Shown here: in pieces, positions 46,772 to 54,959 of the stretch | Numbering within the stretch: position 1 is the first letter of the stretch | How the letters are laid out: each line of letters begins with the position of its first letter | Assembly (NCBI GenBank): GCA_945877815.1 | Contig: CAMDWJ010000015.1 | Location: 1-64,000, forward strand | DNA from: Caenispirillum bisanense | GTDB taxonomy: Bacteria > Pseudomonadota > Alphaproteobacteria > Rhodospirillales > UBA2165 | Direction: 5' to 3' | Length of the DNA stretch: 64,000 nucleotides | Translations under genes and position numbers: made by a program | Notes under the pieces: generated by a model | What the model saw: the letters and a program-made list of their open reading frames with translations, nothing else | What the model was told of the DNA's origin: nothing | The model's database searches: none

Positions 46772-46920
46772 GGCCAAACTTGCCGTGATTTGGCCGGGGC
46801 GTGCAAGAAGGAAGGGGGTAAACTTCAATGATATTGTGGTATTATATTACCACAATGCTGAAACGTTGACATTCCCGCGGATTTATCGATACTCCGCCGC
46901 GCACAGGAGTGAGAACCGTT

Positions 46921-47385
46921 ATGAAAACCTATTCCGCGAAACCGTCCGAGGTCACGCGCGGCTGGTACGTGATCGACGCCGAGAATATCGTTCTCGGCCG
47001 TCTTGCGTCCTTCGTCGCCATGCGCCTGCGCGGCAAGCACAAGACCATGTATACCCCGCATATCGATTGTGGTGACAACATCATCATCGTCAATTGCGAA
47101 AAGGTCGCTTTGACCGGCAACAAGGCCGCCGACAAGAAATTCTATTACCACACCGGCTTTCCGGGCGGCATCAAGGAACGCATCGCCGGCGAGACTCTCG
47201 CGGGCGCGCATCCCGAGCGCGTGTTCCAGAAGGCCGTCGAGCGGATGATCACGCGTGGACCGTTGGGCCGCGCGCAGCTCCGCAAGCTCCATATCTACAA
47301 GGGGCCCGAACATCCCCACGCAGGCCAGTCGCCCGAAATCATCGATTTCGGCGTGAGACACCGCATGAACAAGAGGAGTGCCTGA
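46921..47385 (+). CDS. rplM: 50S ribosomal protein L13
   Basis: A 154-residue ribosomal protein beginning [47 protein letters not shown] and [17 protein letters not shown] are fully typical. CAGGAGTGAGAACC precedes the ATG; an in-frame GTG twelve bases upstream is rejected. It is followed by rpsI at 3 bp, the universal rplM-rpsI pair. Confidence 0.97.
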   Translation: MKTYSAKPSEVTRGWYVIDAENIVLGRLASFVAMRLRGKHKTMYTPHIDCGDNIIIVNCEKVALTGNKAADKKFYYHTGFPGGIKERIAGETLAGAHPERVFQKAVERMITRGPLGRAQLRKLHIYKGPEHPHAGQSPEIIDFGVRHRMNKRSA

Positions 47386-47387
47386 AC

Positions 47388-47885
47388 GTGGCCGATCGTT
47401 CGTCTCTCGAAAATCTCAAGGCGACCATGGAAGGCACTGCGGCGGCAACTCCGAGTGCCGAGCAGGTCGTCGTGCTCCACGAGCGCAAGGTCGATGAACT
47501 CGGCCGCGCCTATGCCACCGGCAAGCGCAAAAACGCTGTCGCGCGCGTTTGGGTGAAGTCCGGCAGCGGCAAGATCGTCGTCAATGGCCGTCCGCTCGCG
47601 ACCTATTTCGCGCGCCCGGTTCTGCGCATGATGATCGACCAGCCGTTTGTCGCCATCAATCGGCGTGACCAGTACGACGTCATGGTGACGGTCGTCGGCG
47701 GCGGGCTTTCGGGCCAGGCCGGCGCTGTACGTCACGGCATTTCCAAGGCTTTGACCCTGCACGAGCCGGGTCTGCGGCCGGCGCTTAAGAAGGGCGGGTT
47801 CCTGACACGCGACTCGCGCGTCGTCGAACGTAAGAAGTACGGCCGCGCCAAGGCACGACGTAGCTTCCAGTTCTCCAAGCGCTAA
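47388..47885 (+). CDS. rpsI: 30S ribosomal protein S9
   Basis: A 165-residue protein starting with GTG. An alphaproteobacterial N-terminal extension of about 45 residues precedes the core [17 protein letters not shown]; the C-terminus ends [11 protein letters not shown], whose last residues contact P-site tRNA. GAGGAG lies upstream within the end of rplM. A terminator follows 25 bp after the stop. Confidence 0.97.
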   Translation: MADRSSLENLKATMEGTAAATPSAEQVVVLHERKVDELGRAYATGKRKNAVARVWVKSGSGKIVVNGRPLATYFARPVLRMMIDQPFVAINRRDQYDVMVTVVGGGLSGQAGAVRHGISKALTLHEPGLRPALKKGGFLTRDSRVVERKKYGRAKARRSFQFSKR

Positions 47886-47910
47886 CCCTTCGGAACAAGT
47901 TCACTATGAA

Positions 47911-47942
47911 CGGGCGTTTCCTTCGGGGAACGCCCGTTTTTT
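47911..47942 (+). terminator. Rho-independent terminator of rplM-rpsI
   Basis: Stem CGGGCGTT/AACGCCCG with a loop of 10 bases is followed by TTTTTT. It ends the ribosomal protein transcript just before argC. Confidence 0.9.
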
Positions 47943-47958
47943 ATGAGGGGACACCATC

Positions 47959-48903
47959 ATGACGGCGAAGGTATTCATCGACGGCGAAGCCGGTACCACC
48001 GGCCTGCAAATCCAGGCGCGGCTCTCCGGGCGGCGCGATATCGAGCTGTTGCATCTCAGCGATGCCGAGCGGAAAGATTCCCAGCGCCGCGCGGCTATGC
48101 TGAACGCGGCGGATGTCTCGATCCTGTGCCTGCCGGACGATGCGGCGAAGGAAGCCGTCGCTATGATTGAGGACAAGGATGCACGCGTGATCGACGCCTC
48201 GACCGCGTATCGCATCGATCCCAATTGGACCTACGGCTTTCCCGAGCATACGAAAACGCGTCCGGCCGAGATCGCGGCGTCCAAGCGCGTCACCAATCCG
48301 GGCTGTTATGCCTGCGGTGCCGTGTCGTTCCTGCATCCCTTGGTCGCGGCCAAAATGCTGCCGGCGGCGCATCCGGTGACGATCAACGCCGTATCGGGCT
48401 ATTCGGGCGGGGGCAAGAAGCTGATCGCTTCCTTCGAGGATTCGAACGCGCCGGACGCAACCGACAGTAATTTCTATCTCTATGGCCTCGGGCTTGAACA
48501 TAAGCACGTGCCGGAAATCGAGAAGCACGGCGCGCTCGCCAAGCGCCCGATCTTCGTGCCCTCGGTCGGGCGTTTCGCGCAAGGCATGATCGTCTCCTTG
48601 CCGCTGCATCTATGGGCGCTGCCAGGCCGACCGAAATCGGCCGATATCCACGCCGCCCTTGCCGATCACTATGCGGGACGCAATGGGGCGCAGGGCATCA
48701 GGGTCGCATCTTTGAAGGACTCGGCTTCCTACAAAGACAAGCTGGATGCCGAGGATCTGAACGACACCGACGGTATGACAATCCACGTTTTCGCCAACGA
48801 TGCGCGCGAGCAGGCGGTGGTCTGCGCGGTTCTCGATAACTTGGGGAAGGGAGCGTCCGGTCAGGCGGTGCAGAATCTGGAGTTGATGCTGGGGCTGGCG
48901 TGA
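47959..48903 (+). CDS. argC: N-acetyl-gamma-glutamyl-phosphate reductase (type 2)
   Basis: A 314-residue NADPH-dependent enzyme of arginine synthesis. VFIDGEAGTTGLQIQARL is the NADP-binding loop of the short type 2 ArgC; the nucleophile Cys is in VTNPGCYACG (about residue 115). Type 2 is common in alphaproteobacteria, and rpsI-argC adjacency is also frequent there. AGGGGACACC precedes the ATG. Confidence 0.93.
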   Translation: MTAKVFIDGEAGTTGLQIQARLSGRRDIELLHLSDAERKDSQRRAAMLNAADVSILCLPDDAAKEAVAMIEDKDARVIDASTAYRIDPNWTYGFPEHTKTRPAEIAASKRVTNPGCYACGAVSFLHPLVAAKMLPAAHPVTINAVSGYSGGGKKLIASFEDSNAPDATDSNFYLYGLGLEHKHVPEIEKHGALAKRPIFVPSVGRFAQGMIVSLPLHLWALPGRPKSADIHAALADHYAGRNGAQGIRVASLKDSASYKDKLDAEDLNDTDGMTIHVFANDAREQAVVCAVLDNLGKGASGQAVQNLELMLGLA

Positions 48904-48926
48904 CATCTGCGGAAGCGGTGCCGCGT

Positions 48927-48997
48927 CCCATGCTTCGACAGGCTCAGCATGAGGATTAAAAAGAAAGCCTCACCCTGAGCTTGTCGAAGGGCGAGGC
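48927..48997. repeat. Dispersed palindromic repeat, family A, inverted copy
   Basis: CCATGCTTCGACAGGCTCAG and GAGCTTGTCGAAGGGCGAGG are the reverse complement of the 3523-3577 unit, here split by the 12 bp spacer ATTAAAAAGAAA. It lies after the argC stop and before a converging gene, where it could act as a bidirectional mRNA end. Confidence 0.8.
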
Positions 48998-49028
48998 TGG
49001 CGGACGCGCGGACGGACTCGCCCGAAGG

Positions 49029-49568
49029 CTACTTCCCGCCGACCTTGCGTTGTTTGTATTCGGCCTCGAAGCTATAGGCTTCGTCCTCGACCGCCTTGTG
49101 GTCGCGCACATAACGTCGCGCGAATTCGTCGACGCCCCACCTATCGTATTGGCGAACATGGGTCAGTTCGTGCGCCCACAACCCGTCGTTGCCGAGCGCG
49201 TCTTGGTCGGAACGGAAGACGACGATGTCGATCAGGGTCATTGCCTGAACCTCGCCGTATTGAAAGGCCTGCATGCCGATTGTCCCGTCGCGCCCCACCC
49301 GATAGCGCACACGGTCGAGCATTTCGGCCGGGAAGATCGTCGCCAGGTTCCGTCGTATCGCATCGGGGATCGGAGCAACACCCGCTTTGATGGTTTCTTC
49401 GCGCGCCGTCTTGATGCCGTTCGTGAGTGCGCGGGAAGCGAAACCGTAGATCTGATCGACATCGAGGAGCGGCGGTTGAGCCCCGGCCTGCGCCCGCGCG
49501 AGGTTGGGTATCGCCGCCGTCAGCAGCATCAGGGCAACGACTGCGATGCGGGCAGGATATGCGCGCAT
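49029..49568 (-). CDS. Exported HExxH protein, DUF4157-like
   Basis: A 179-residue protein with signal peptide AYPARIAVVALMLLTAAIPN and cleavage near ARAQA. WAHELTHVRQYDRWG (about residue 132-146) is the HExxH zinc motif of DUF4157-type proteins; a downstream Glu in AVEDEAYSFEAEY could be the third ligand. It may be a periplasmic metallopeptidase or an inactive relative. The next gene upstream, for the desaturase, ends 5 bp before it, so they are probably co-transcribed. Confidence 0.65.
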   Translation of the reverse strand: MRAYPARIAVVALMLLTAAIPNLARAQAGAQPPLLDVDQIYGFASRALTNGIKTAREETIKAGVAPIPDAIRRNLATIFPAEMLDRVRYRVGRDGTIGMQAFQYGEVQAMTLIDIVVFRSDQDALGNDGLWAHELTHVRQYDRWGVDEFARRYVRDHKAVEDEAYSFEAEYKQRKVGGK

Positions 49569-49573
49569 CGGAT

Positions 49574-50623
49574 TTATCGCGCGTTCGCGGCCGGGTTCAG
49601 CGCTTCGCGAAAGCCGACCAACCGCTTCTGTCCCTCATCCCACAAGGTGAGACGCATGCATTTGATACTCTGCCAAAAAGTCAGTCGTTCGAAGGCGCGC
49701 AGGCCGGGATTGTCGATGAGGCACTCGTTGAGCCGGTAGTTGGGAATCCGGCTGCACAGATGATGGATGTGATGAATACCGATATCGGCGGTGAACCAGC
49801 GCAAGATACGGGGCAAGGCGTAGTAGGAACTGCCGCGAAGCGCGGCTGTTTCAAAGGACCAATCCTTGTGGCGCTCCCAATAAGTCCGCTCGTACTGGTG
49901 TTGAACGAAGAAAAGCCAAACGCCGATCGAGGATGCGATAAGAGTGATCGGAATCTGCACCAGCAAGATATCGGCGACGCCGATGAAATACATGGCGAGC
50001 GCCAGGACCGCGCCGATGGCGATGTTGGTGGCCAAAACGCTGGTCAGTCCGCGCGCGCCGTCGGGCCGCGAGCGGAATGGAAAGCGCTGCTTGATGACGA
50101 AAACCCAGGCCGGCCCGATGACGAAGGTCACCAGCGGATTGCGATAGAGGCGATAGACGAAACGCCCTCGCCACCCAAGAGCGCGATATTCGGCGACCGT
50201 GAGCATGTCGATGTCGCCGATGCCGCGCCGGTCGAGATCGCCTGACGTCGCATGATGATAGGCGTGCGCATTGCGCCATTGATCGTAGGGCGTCAGTGTA
50301 AAAATACTGATGACGCGCCCGACTAGGTCGTTGAGCCAGCGCGCGCGGAAAAACGAATGATGGCCGCAATCGTGCTGGATCATGAACAGGCGAACCAGCA
50401 GGCCGGCGGTCGGGATGGCGAGCAACAACGTTACCCAATAGCCGACGGCGAGGCTCTGCTGCATCAACACCCACAGGGCCGCCATCGGAACGACGGTGGT
50501 GATGAGCTGGAACGCGCTGCGCCTCGGATCCGCGACGCCATATTCGCGCGCAATCTTGATCCAGGATTGATCCTGGGCGGGTGCGTTGGCGGCTACGCCG
50601 CGCGGATCGGCGCCTGAAAGCAA
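49574..50623 (-). CDS. Fatty acid desaturase
   Basis: A 349-residue membrane diiron desaturase. The three His boxes are HDCGHHSFF (about 91-99), NAHAYHHATSG (about 124-134) and IHHIHHLCSRIP (about 294-305), between pairs of hydrophobic helices. It inserts a double bond into acyl lipids. The start is unusual: TTG at 50623, with ATT at 50630-50632 better spaced from a GAGGA; no ATG is available in frame. Confidence 0.82.
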   Translation of the reverse strand: MLSGADPRGVAANAPAQDQSWIKIAREYGVADPRRSAFQLITTVVPMAALWVLMQQSLAVGYWVTLLLAIPTAGLLVRLFMIQHDCGHHSFFRARWLNDLVGRVISIFTLTPYDQWRNAHAYHHATSGDLDRRGIGDIDMLTVAEYRALGWRGRFVYRLYRNPLVTFVIGPAWVFVIKQRFPFRSRPDGARGLTSVLATNIAIGAVLALAMYFIGVADILLVQIPITLIASSIGVWLFFVQHQYERTYWERHKDWSFETAALRGSSYYALPRILRWFTADIGIHHIHHLCSRIPNYRLNECLIDNPGLRAFERLTFWQSIKCMRLTLWDEGQKRLVGFREALNPAANAR

Positions 50624-50747
50624 TTCGTTAATGTGAGAAATCCTCTAAAAATCCACCGGCACTCTGGCGCAGGATTCTGTCTAGGATAGGGCGGAAAAGT
50701 CGTAAACGCCAGTAGCAGGAAAGCGCTCGCCGGAATGTGACTTCGGA

Positions 50748-51170
50748 TCAATCGCTTAGTCCTGGTCGGCCACGATGCTTTTTGGTTTCACCTTTGCGTT
50801 GCTTCGATTCCAACCTGCGCTCCTTGGACCACTTTGTGGGCTTGGTCGCGCGGCGGCGTCGGGGAGGGATAGCGGCTGCCTGTATCATTTCAATGAGCCG
50901 GTTAAGCGCGTCCTCGCGATTCCGTTCGCGCTCACGGTACTGATTGGCCGTGATGACGATTACTCCGTCCTTGGTCAGCCGGTTGCCGGCTAGGGGCACG
51001 AGGCGCAGGTAGATTGTATTTGACAGGGCGGGGCTTCTGCGCGCGTTGAACCGCAACTGAACCGCGCTTTCGGTCTTATTTACATGCTGTCCGCCCGGAC
51101 CCGGCGAGCGGATGAAATCCTCCTCGATCTCGTTCTCGTTCAGGCTGATGGTGTCGGTGACGCGAATCAT
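50748..51170 (-). CDS. arfB: Alternative ribosome-rescue factor ArfB
   Basis: A 140-residue peptidyl-tRNA hydrolase that frees ribosomes stalled on broken mRNA. The catalytic GGQ is at residues 26-28 (SPGPGGQHVNK). The core is followed by the basic C-terminal tail (RRRRATKPTKWSKERRLESKQRKG) that senses an empty mRNA channel. The ATG overlaps the stop of the frame-shifted gene upstream (ATGA), implying coupling. A shortened second copy of its N-terminus lies at 52992-53084. Confidence 0.9.
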   Translation of the reverse strand: MIRVTDTISLNENEIEEDFIRSPGPGGQHVNKTESAVQLRFNARRSPALSNTIYLRLVPLAGNRLTKDGVIVITANQYRERERNREDALNRLIEMIQAAAIPPRRRRATKPTKWSKERRLESKQRKGETKKHRGRPGLSD

Positions 51171-51690
51171 CCGCCCAGGACGAGATATGCGCGCGGACCG
51201 GGTTTCACGATCGTCCAATCGATTCCGGACTTCGGCTCTTTATTGCCGCCATAGCGTATTAATTGATGCGATCCCCGCCGCGCCAGATAGAAGCACTGCT
51301 GACCGACTTGATCGCTGGTAAAGCAGAGCGTTCCTCGCGGGGAGACAAACCAATTGCCCTCAACGGGGCAGATGTGCCGCTGCGACTACCACGGCGTTGG
51401 GTGGCCGACCCACTAAGCTTGCCGTCCGCGTGAAAGAACATTATCACGTCGGCGCCGCTGTCAGGGTTTACATGCGAAATTTGCGTATCGGGAAATAAAT
51501 CGGCGAGGGCACTGCCGCTCAGGAACCTCTCATCGACCGCAGAGTCTGGGCCTTTCTTTCCTTTTTTGGCTTTGGTCTGGGCCGGTTCTTCGGCTGCCGA
51601 AATCGAGGTCGATATCGTCGCGCCAGCGAACAGCAGACAGCAGGCGAGAAGCGTAAGCCTCATGAAACTCAGGTGAAGATTAGATCGCAT
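51167..51690 (-). pseudogene. Exported small protein with an internal frameshift
   Basis: The frame from 51690 gives a signal peptide (LTLLACCLLFAGATISTSI), a Lys-rich stretch and the domain FPDTQISHVNPDSGADVIMFFHADGKLSG. Past about 51386 this frame turns into non-conserved sequence. The neighbouring frame, open from just after 51386, reads CPVEGNWFVSPRGTLCFT and QQCFYLARRG and ends at 51167, overlapping the arfB ATG. W-x-LC-CF patterns are typical of this domain's second half. A shift of one base between about 51363 and 51386 would restore one continuous gene of about 174 codons. Confidence 0.65.
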
Positions 51691-51941
51691 TCAGATTTCT
51701 CACATTTGCGGACAGCTTTGCGCCGATCCTAGGAAAACGTCTCTTACTCTGATTTTATCTGAGAACCGGCCCCTCGTCAGGATAAATGTGAGCGGGGAGG
51801 CTCGTGATGCGTTTGGGAAAGCAACCCCAATTACGATTGCTGACGGAATGTCGTTTGCGATGACGCCCAAAACTCATTGAGCCCATTGTGTCGTCCGCAG
51901 CATGCCATGTTACACTCGCCGGACCGTCAAAGGGGGAAGCG

Positions 51942-52760
51942 ATGATCCGGATTTTATTGCTTAAAGCGGCCGGCATTCGGCTGGTGCTGGGCGGGCTCGC
52001 GCTCGTCACGATCCTGTGGGCGGCCTCCGCCGCCATCGCCCAGATGTCCGGCGCTGACCCTGGCGAAAGCAAAGCCAAAGGCAAAGGGAAAAGCAAAGGC
52101 GAAGGCGATCTCATCGGGCGTCAGGGCATAGGCCCCGAGGTGATGAAAGCGATTATGCGCATGCAAGGCACCGAACAAGCTGTTGAGCGCGGCATGATCG
52201 CGACCGGGCTGACAGCGACCTTCGTGGGAGCGAATTGCCACGAGGTCGATGAGAGTTGGGCCGTGAACTACGCCGGCCTCGCCGGCAGAGGTTCCGACGC
52301 GCTGCACGGCGGCATCGATATCTTTGCGCCGAGGGGCACGCCGGTACTCGCCGTCGCGGCTGGCGAGGTGGTCGCGAAATACGACCCGGCGAATAGTTTG
52401 CAGGGCATCCAGATCCACCTGCGCCACAGCCCAGAGGATACCGGCCTGCCAATGTGGATCTATACCCAGTATACGCATCTTCTCGAATTGCCCGAGCTGC
52501 CGATCGGCACCCGCGTTCGCTTGGGCGAGGTCATCGGTAAAAACGCCAATACCGGAAAGGGGGCAGACAAGCGCCGCGACGCCCTTCATTTCGCGGTAAT
52601 TTACACCAGCAGCCCCAAATATTACCGCGAAGACAACATGATAGTCCCGCAGGATGGGTGGTGGATGGACCCGCACGCGCTCTACCGCGCCGCGCCGCCT
52701 TACGATTCGGTGTCCATGAAGGCGCTGCCGGCGAGCGAGAAGCGGATCGCCATCCCCTAA
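51942..52760 (+). CDS. M23-like exported peptidase-fold protein, possibly truncated by a stop
   Basis: A 272-residue protein with a signal/anchor (RLVLGGLALVTILWAASA), a Lys/Gly-rich linker (about residues 42-56) and an M23 LytM-like fold: LHGGIDIFAPRGTPVLAVAAGEV supplies HxxxD, YTHLLELPELPIGTRVRLGEVIGK follows, and DALHFAVIY replaces the usual HLHFE, losing the first His of HxH. It may be inactive. After TAA at 52758-52760 the same frame stays open as MLTDGTFVPADTKLIWPF and on to 52865, which looks like a lost tail. AAAGGGGGAAGC supports the start. Confidence 0.65.
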   Translation: MIRILLLKAAGIRLVLGGLALVTILWAASAAIAQMSGADPGESKAKGKGKSKGEGDLIGRQGIGPEVMKAIMRMQGTEQAVERGMIATGLTATFVGANCHEVDESWAVNYAGLAGRGSDALHGGIDIFAPRGTPVLAVAAGEVVAKYDPANSLQGIQIHLRHSPEDTGLPMWIYTQYTHLLELPELPIGTRVRLGEVIGKNANTGKGADKRRDALHFAVIYTSSPKYYREDNMIVPQDGWWMDPHALYRAAPPYDSVSMKALPASEKRIAIP

Positions 52761-52865
52761 ATGCTGACCGACGGCACGTTCGTGCCCGCCGATACCAAAC
52801 TGATCTGGCCTTTTGCCTGCTCGACCGGAGCGATCGATCGCGGCATTCGCTACATCCGCCGCTAA
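52761..52865 (+). pseudogene. In-frame tail after the M23-like gene
   Basis: Thirty-four sense codons and a stop (TAA at 52863-52865), in frame with the M23-like gene, beginning directly after its stop. The codon usage and composition (TDGTFVPADTKLIWPFACS) look coding. It could be the former C-terminus of that protein, or a leaderless small ORF; the former seems likelier. Confidence 0.4.
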
Positions 52866-52991
52866 GCGGATTATGAGTGTCTGTAATGTTTCAGTTCAAA
52901 ATTTAAACTAACTGCTTGGGTAAAATTTTGAGGTCAGGCTATCCGCTAGCCCTGAGAGAAGAGTCAAATCCCCGCAAAATAAACAACCCAT

Positions 52992-53084
52992 GTTGACGTG
53001 CTGACCTCCTGGCCCCGGCGAGCGGATGAAATCCTCCTGGATCTCGTCGTCGGCGAGCGTGATGGTATCGGTAACGCGGATCAT
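52992..53084 (-). pseudogene. Truncated second arfB (N-terminal 31 codons)
   Basis: From the ATG at 53084 the frame reads MIRVTDTITLADDEIQEDF then RSPGPGGQHVN, clearly ArfB and similar but not identical to the intact gene at 51170 (NENEIEEDF there). After HVN at 52992 homology stops and the frame runs on as MGCLFCGDL. The rest of the gene is replaced by unrelated A/T-richer sequence (52870-52990). It contains the GGQ motif but not the tail, so it cannot work as a rescue factor. Confidence 0.8.
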
Positions 53085-53104
53085 GGAGCCTCGATGAAAT
53101 CCAA

Positions 53105-53140
53105 AAATACGAAGGCCGCGTAGGCGTCTCCTACGCGGCC
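53105..53140 (-). terminator. Rho-independent terminator after the methyltransferase gene
   Basis: On the minus strand a perfect 11 bp stem GGCCGCGTAGG/CCTACGCGGCC with loop AGACG is followed by TTCGTATTTTT. It lies 25 bp after the methyltransferase stop. Confidence 0.85.
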
Positions 53141-53164
53141 TCGTTCATATCAGAGTCGGCTGTG

Positions 53165-53764
53165 TTATCGCGTAACACCTTTGGGGCCGACCTTCGGGTC
53201 GGGCACAATCCATAGGTAGACCATATTGCCGCCGCTGGGCCCTGTGGTCGTCGCCTCCGGCGTCCAATCGCCCATCGAGAAGGCGTGGGACACGATGCGC
53301 GTGCCCGGTTTGAGATCGCTCCAGATCTTCGGGCGCAGCTTCATGTTCACGTCGGGCAGCAGATACATGGTGAGCACGGTCGCCTTGGAGATGTCCTGCT
53401 CGAACAAATCGCCCTGCTTGAACTCGACCTTGTCGGTCACGCCGGCTTCCTTCGCGGCGGCGTTGCTTTCGGCTATGCGGACCGGATTGAGATCGACGCC
53501 CATGCCTTTGGTGCCGAATTTCTTCGCCGCCGTGATTGGGATGCGCCCGTCGCCCGAACCGAGATCGATGAGATAATCGCTGTCGGTCACTTTGGCCATC
53601 GACAGAATGCGATCGACCGTCTCCTGCGGGGTCGGTACGAAGGGCACATCGAGCGCCGGTTGGTTCTCCACTGCGGGCTGCGCGGTGGCAATGCCGAAGG
53701 CGGCGAGGCTCAGTGCCGCGCCGACGAGCAGAACGTGAAAGGTCCGTGTTGTTGGATGCGCCAT
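53165..53764 (-). CDS. Exported class I SAM-dependent methyltransferase-like protein
   Basis: A 199-residue protein with a signal-like N-terminus (FHVLLVGAALSLAAFGIATA), followed by TPQETVDRILSMAKVTDSDYLIDLGSGDGRIPITAAKKFG, where DLGSGDGR is motif I, and GVDLNPVRIAESN motif II. KVEFKQGDLFEQDISKATVLTMYLLPD completes the SAM fold. Similar proteins are found in many bacteria with an apparent signal peptide, which is odd for a SAM enzyme; the true start might be internal. Substrate unknown. Confidence 0.75.
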   Translation of the reverse strand: MAHPTTRTFHVLLVGAALSLAAFGIATAQPAVENQPALDVPFVPTPQETVDRILSMAKVTDSDYLIDLGSGDGRIPITAAKKFGTKGMGVDLNPVRIAESNAAAKEAGVTDKVEFKQGDLFEQDISKATVLTMYLLPDVNMKLRPKIWSDLKPGTRIVSHAFSMGDWTPEATTTGPSGGNMVYLWIVPDPKVGPKGVTR

Positions 53765-53942
53765 TTATTAGGCTCCGTTCATGTAAGTCGTTGAAGGCTA
53801 CGCAGGGGAGCCTAAAAGGCCGAGGGAGGTTCGCGCAAGACAGACGGAACGATTGTTCTATGACAGTCGGAATTGCGGCGAATTTTTGGGCGGCGATGGC
53901 CCGATCCTCTCGGCCGGCCCAGTTTTGATCCCGTTGCACAGG

Positions 53943-54947
53943 TTACGGCATCGATAGCATCCGCCAAAGATTGTCGAGCTTCGCGGCTGCGTCGTCGCGA
54001 TGGGTTAGGAAACGGGCGTGTGCCGCCGCAGAGGCATCGGGCGATACTTCGATCGACCAGAGCGCATCGATGTCGTTGGGCAGAAACGAGTAGCGCACGT
54101 CGATAATCCGTTCGGGCCGTTTGGGATCTTGCGCCACGAAGCCGAGACTGAGCGAGTTGAAACGCGCGATATCCATGGCTTGCTGGGAGTCCGGCGCGAG
54201 CCAGGGCAAATCCCTGGCCGGAACGAATTTAGGAATAGAGGTGCCGTAAAAAACACGCGGCGCCGGCCCCGCGCGCACCGCATCGACATGGAACTGGTTT
54301 GGCGTCTCGTAGATCGTCTTCCAGACCAGGATATTCGCGAAGCTTGGCTTGACCTCGATGCGGATCGGCGTATGCCCGCGCTCTGCCGCGATCTGTTTGC
54401 CCATCGCGAGCGCTGCATCGTGCTGCAATATCGCCAACACCAGATAAAACGTCGCCCAACAAAGTCCGATGCGAGCGAAGAGCGATTTACGCTTGATCCA
54501 TGCAACGGCGGTCAAAATCGCCAGCGGCAGGGTGAACAGGGGATCGATGATCGAGACAAGACTCCACGAAATTCTTAAATCGCTGAATGGCCAGAGCAAC
54601 ATGGTGCCGTAAGAGGTGGACGCATCGAGTAACCCATGTGTGGCATAGCCCAAGGTGCAGAATGCGAATGTCTGCAAAAACGTCAAATGCCAGCGCCGCC
54701 CAAAAATCCAATGAACAACGAGCGCACACAGCAATCCTCCGACGGGGATGAACGCCAGTGAATGAGTGAAATGGCGGTGATATTCGAGAAATGTGAGCGG
54801 GTCCGTCGATGAATGGATGAAGGCATCCAGATCCGGCGCCAGTCCCGCGATGAATCCGAAGCCGCCGGCAATGCCGAGTTGAGTTCTCTTAACAGGCGCC
54901 GCTTGAACGAATGCCGCGCCGACCAAGCCCTGTGTCAACAGATCCAT
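53943..54947 (-). CDS. Inner-membrane metal-dependent hydrolase, YdjM/LexA-binding family
   Basis: A 334-residue protein. MDLLTQGLVGAAFVQAA and the pattern FIAGLAPDLDAFIHSSTDPLTFLEYHRHFTHSLAFIP (about residues 33-70) supply the Asp/His metal site of the YdjM family; GYATHGLLDASTSYGT adds the second conserved His/Asp. About five transmembrane helices precede a soluble C-terminal part. Physiological role unknown. It ends 12 bp before... its start lies 12 bp from the end of the parE gene, same direction. Confidence 0.8.
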   Translation of the reverse strand: MDLLTQGLVGAAFVQAAPVKRTQLGIAGGFGFIAGLAPDLDAFIHSSTDPLTFLEYHRHFTHSLAFIPVGGLLCALVVHWIFGRRWHLTFLQTFAFCTLGYATHGLLDASTSYGTMLLWPFSDLRISWSLVSIIDPLFTLPLAILTAVAWIKRKSLFARIGLCWATFYLVLAILQHDAALAMGKQIAAERGHTPIRIEVKPSFANILVWKTIYETPNQFHVDAVRAGPAPRVFYGTSIPKFVPARDLPWLAPDSQQAMDIARFNSLSLGFVAQDPKRPERIIDVRYSFLPNDIDALWSIEVSPDASAAAHARFLTHRDDAAAKLDNLWRMLSMP

Positions 54948-54959
54948 ATTGTAACTACG

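Noticed and set aside
52866..53164. Additional small gene in the A/T-richer stretch
   Set aside because: Only the arfB stub and a terminator can be supported; other frames are short and without a ribosome-binding site.
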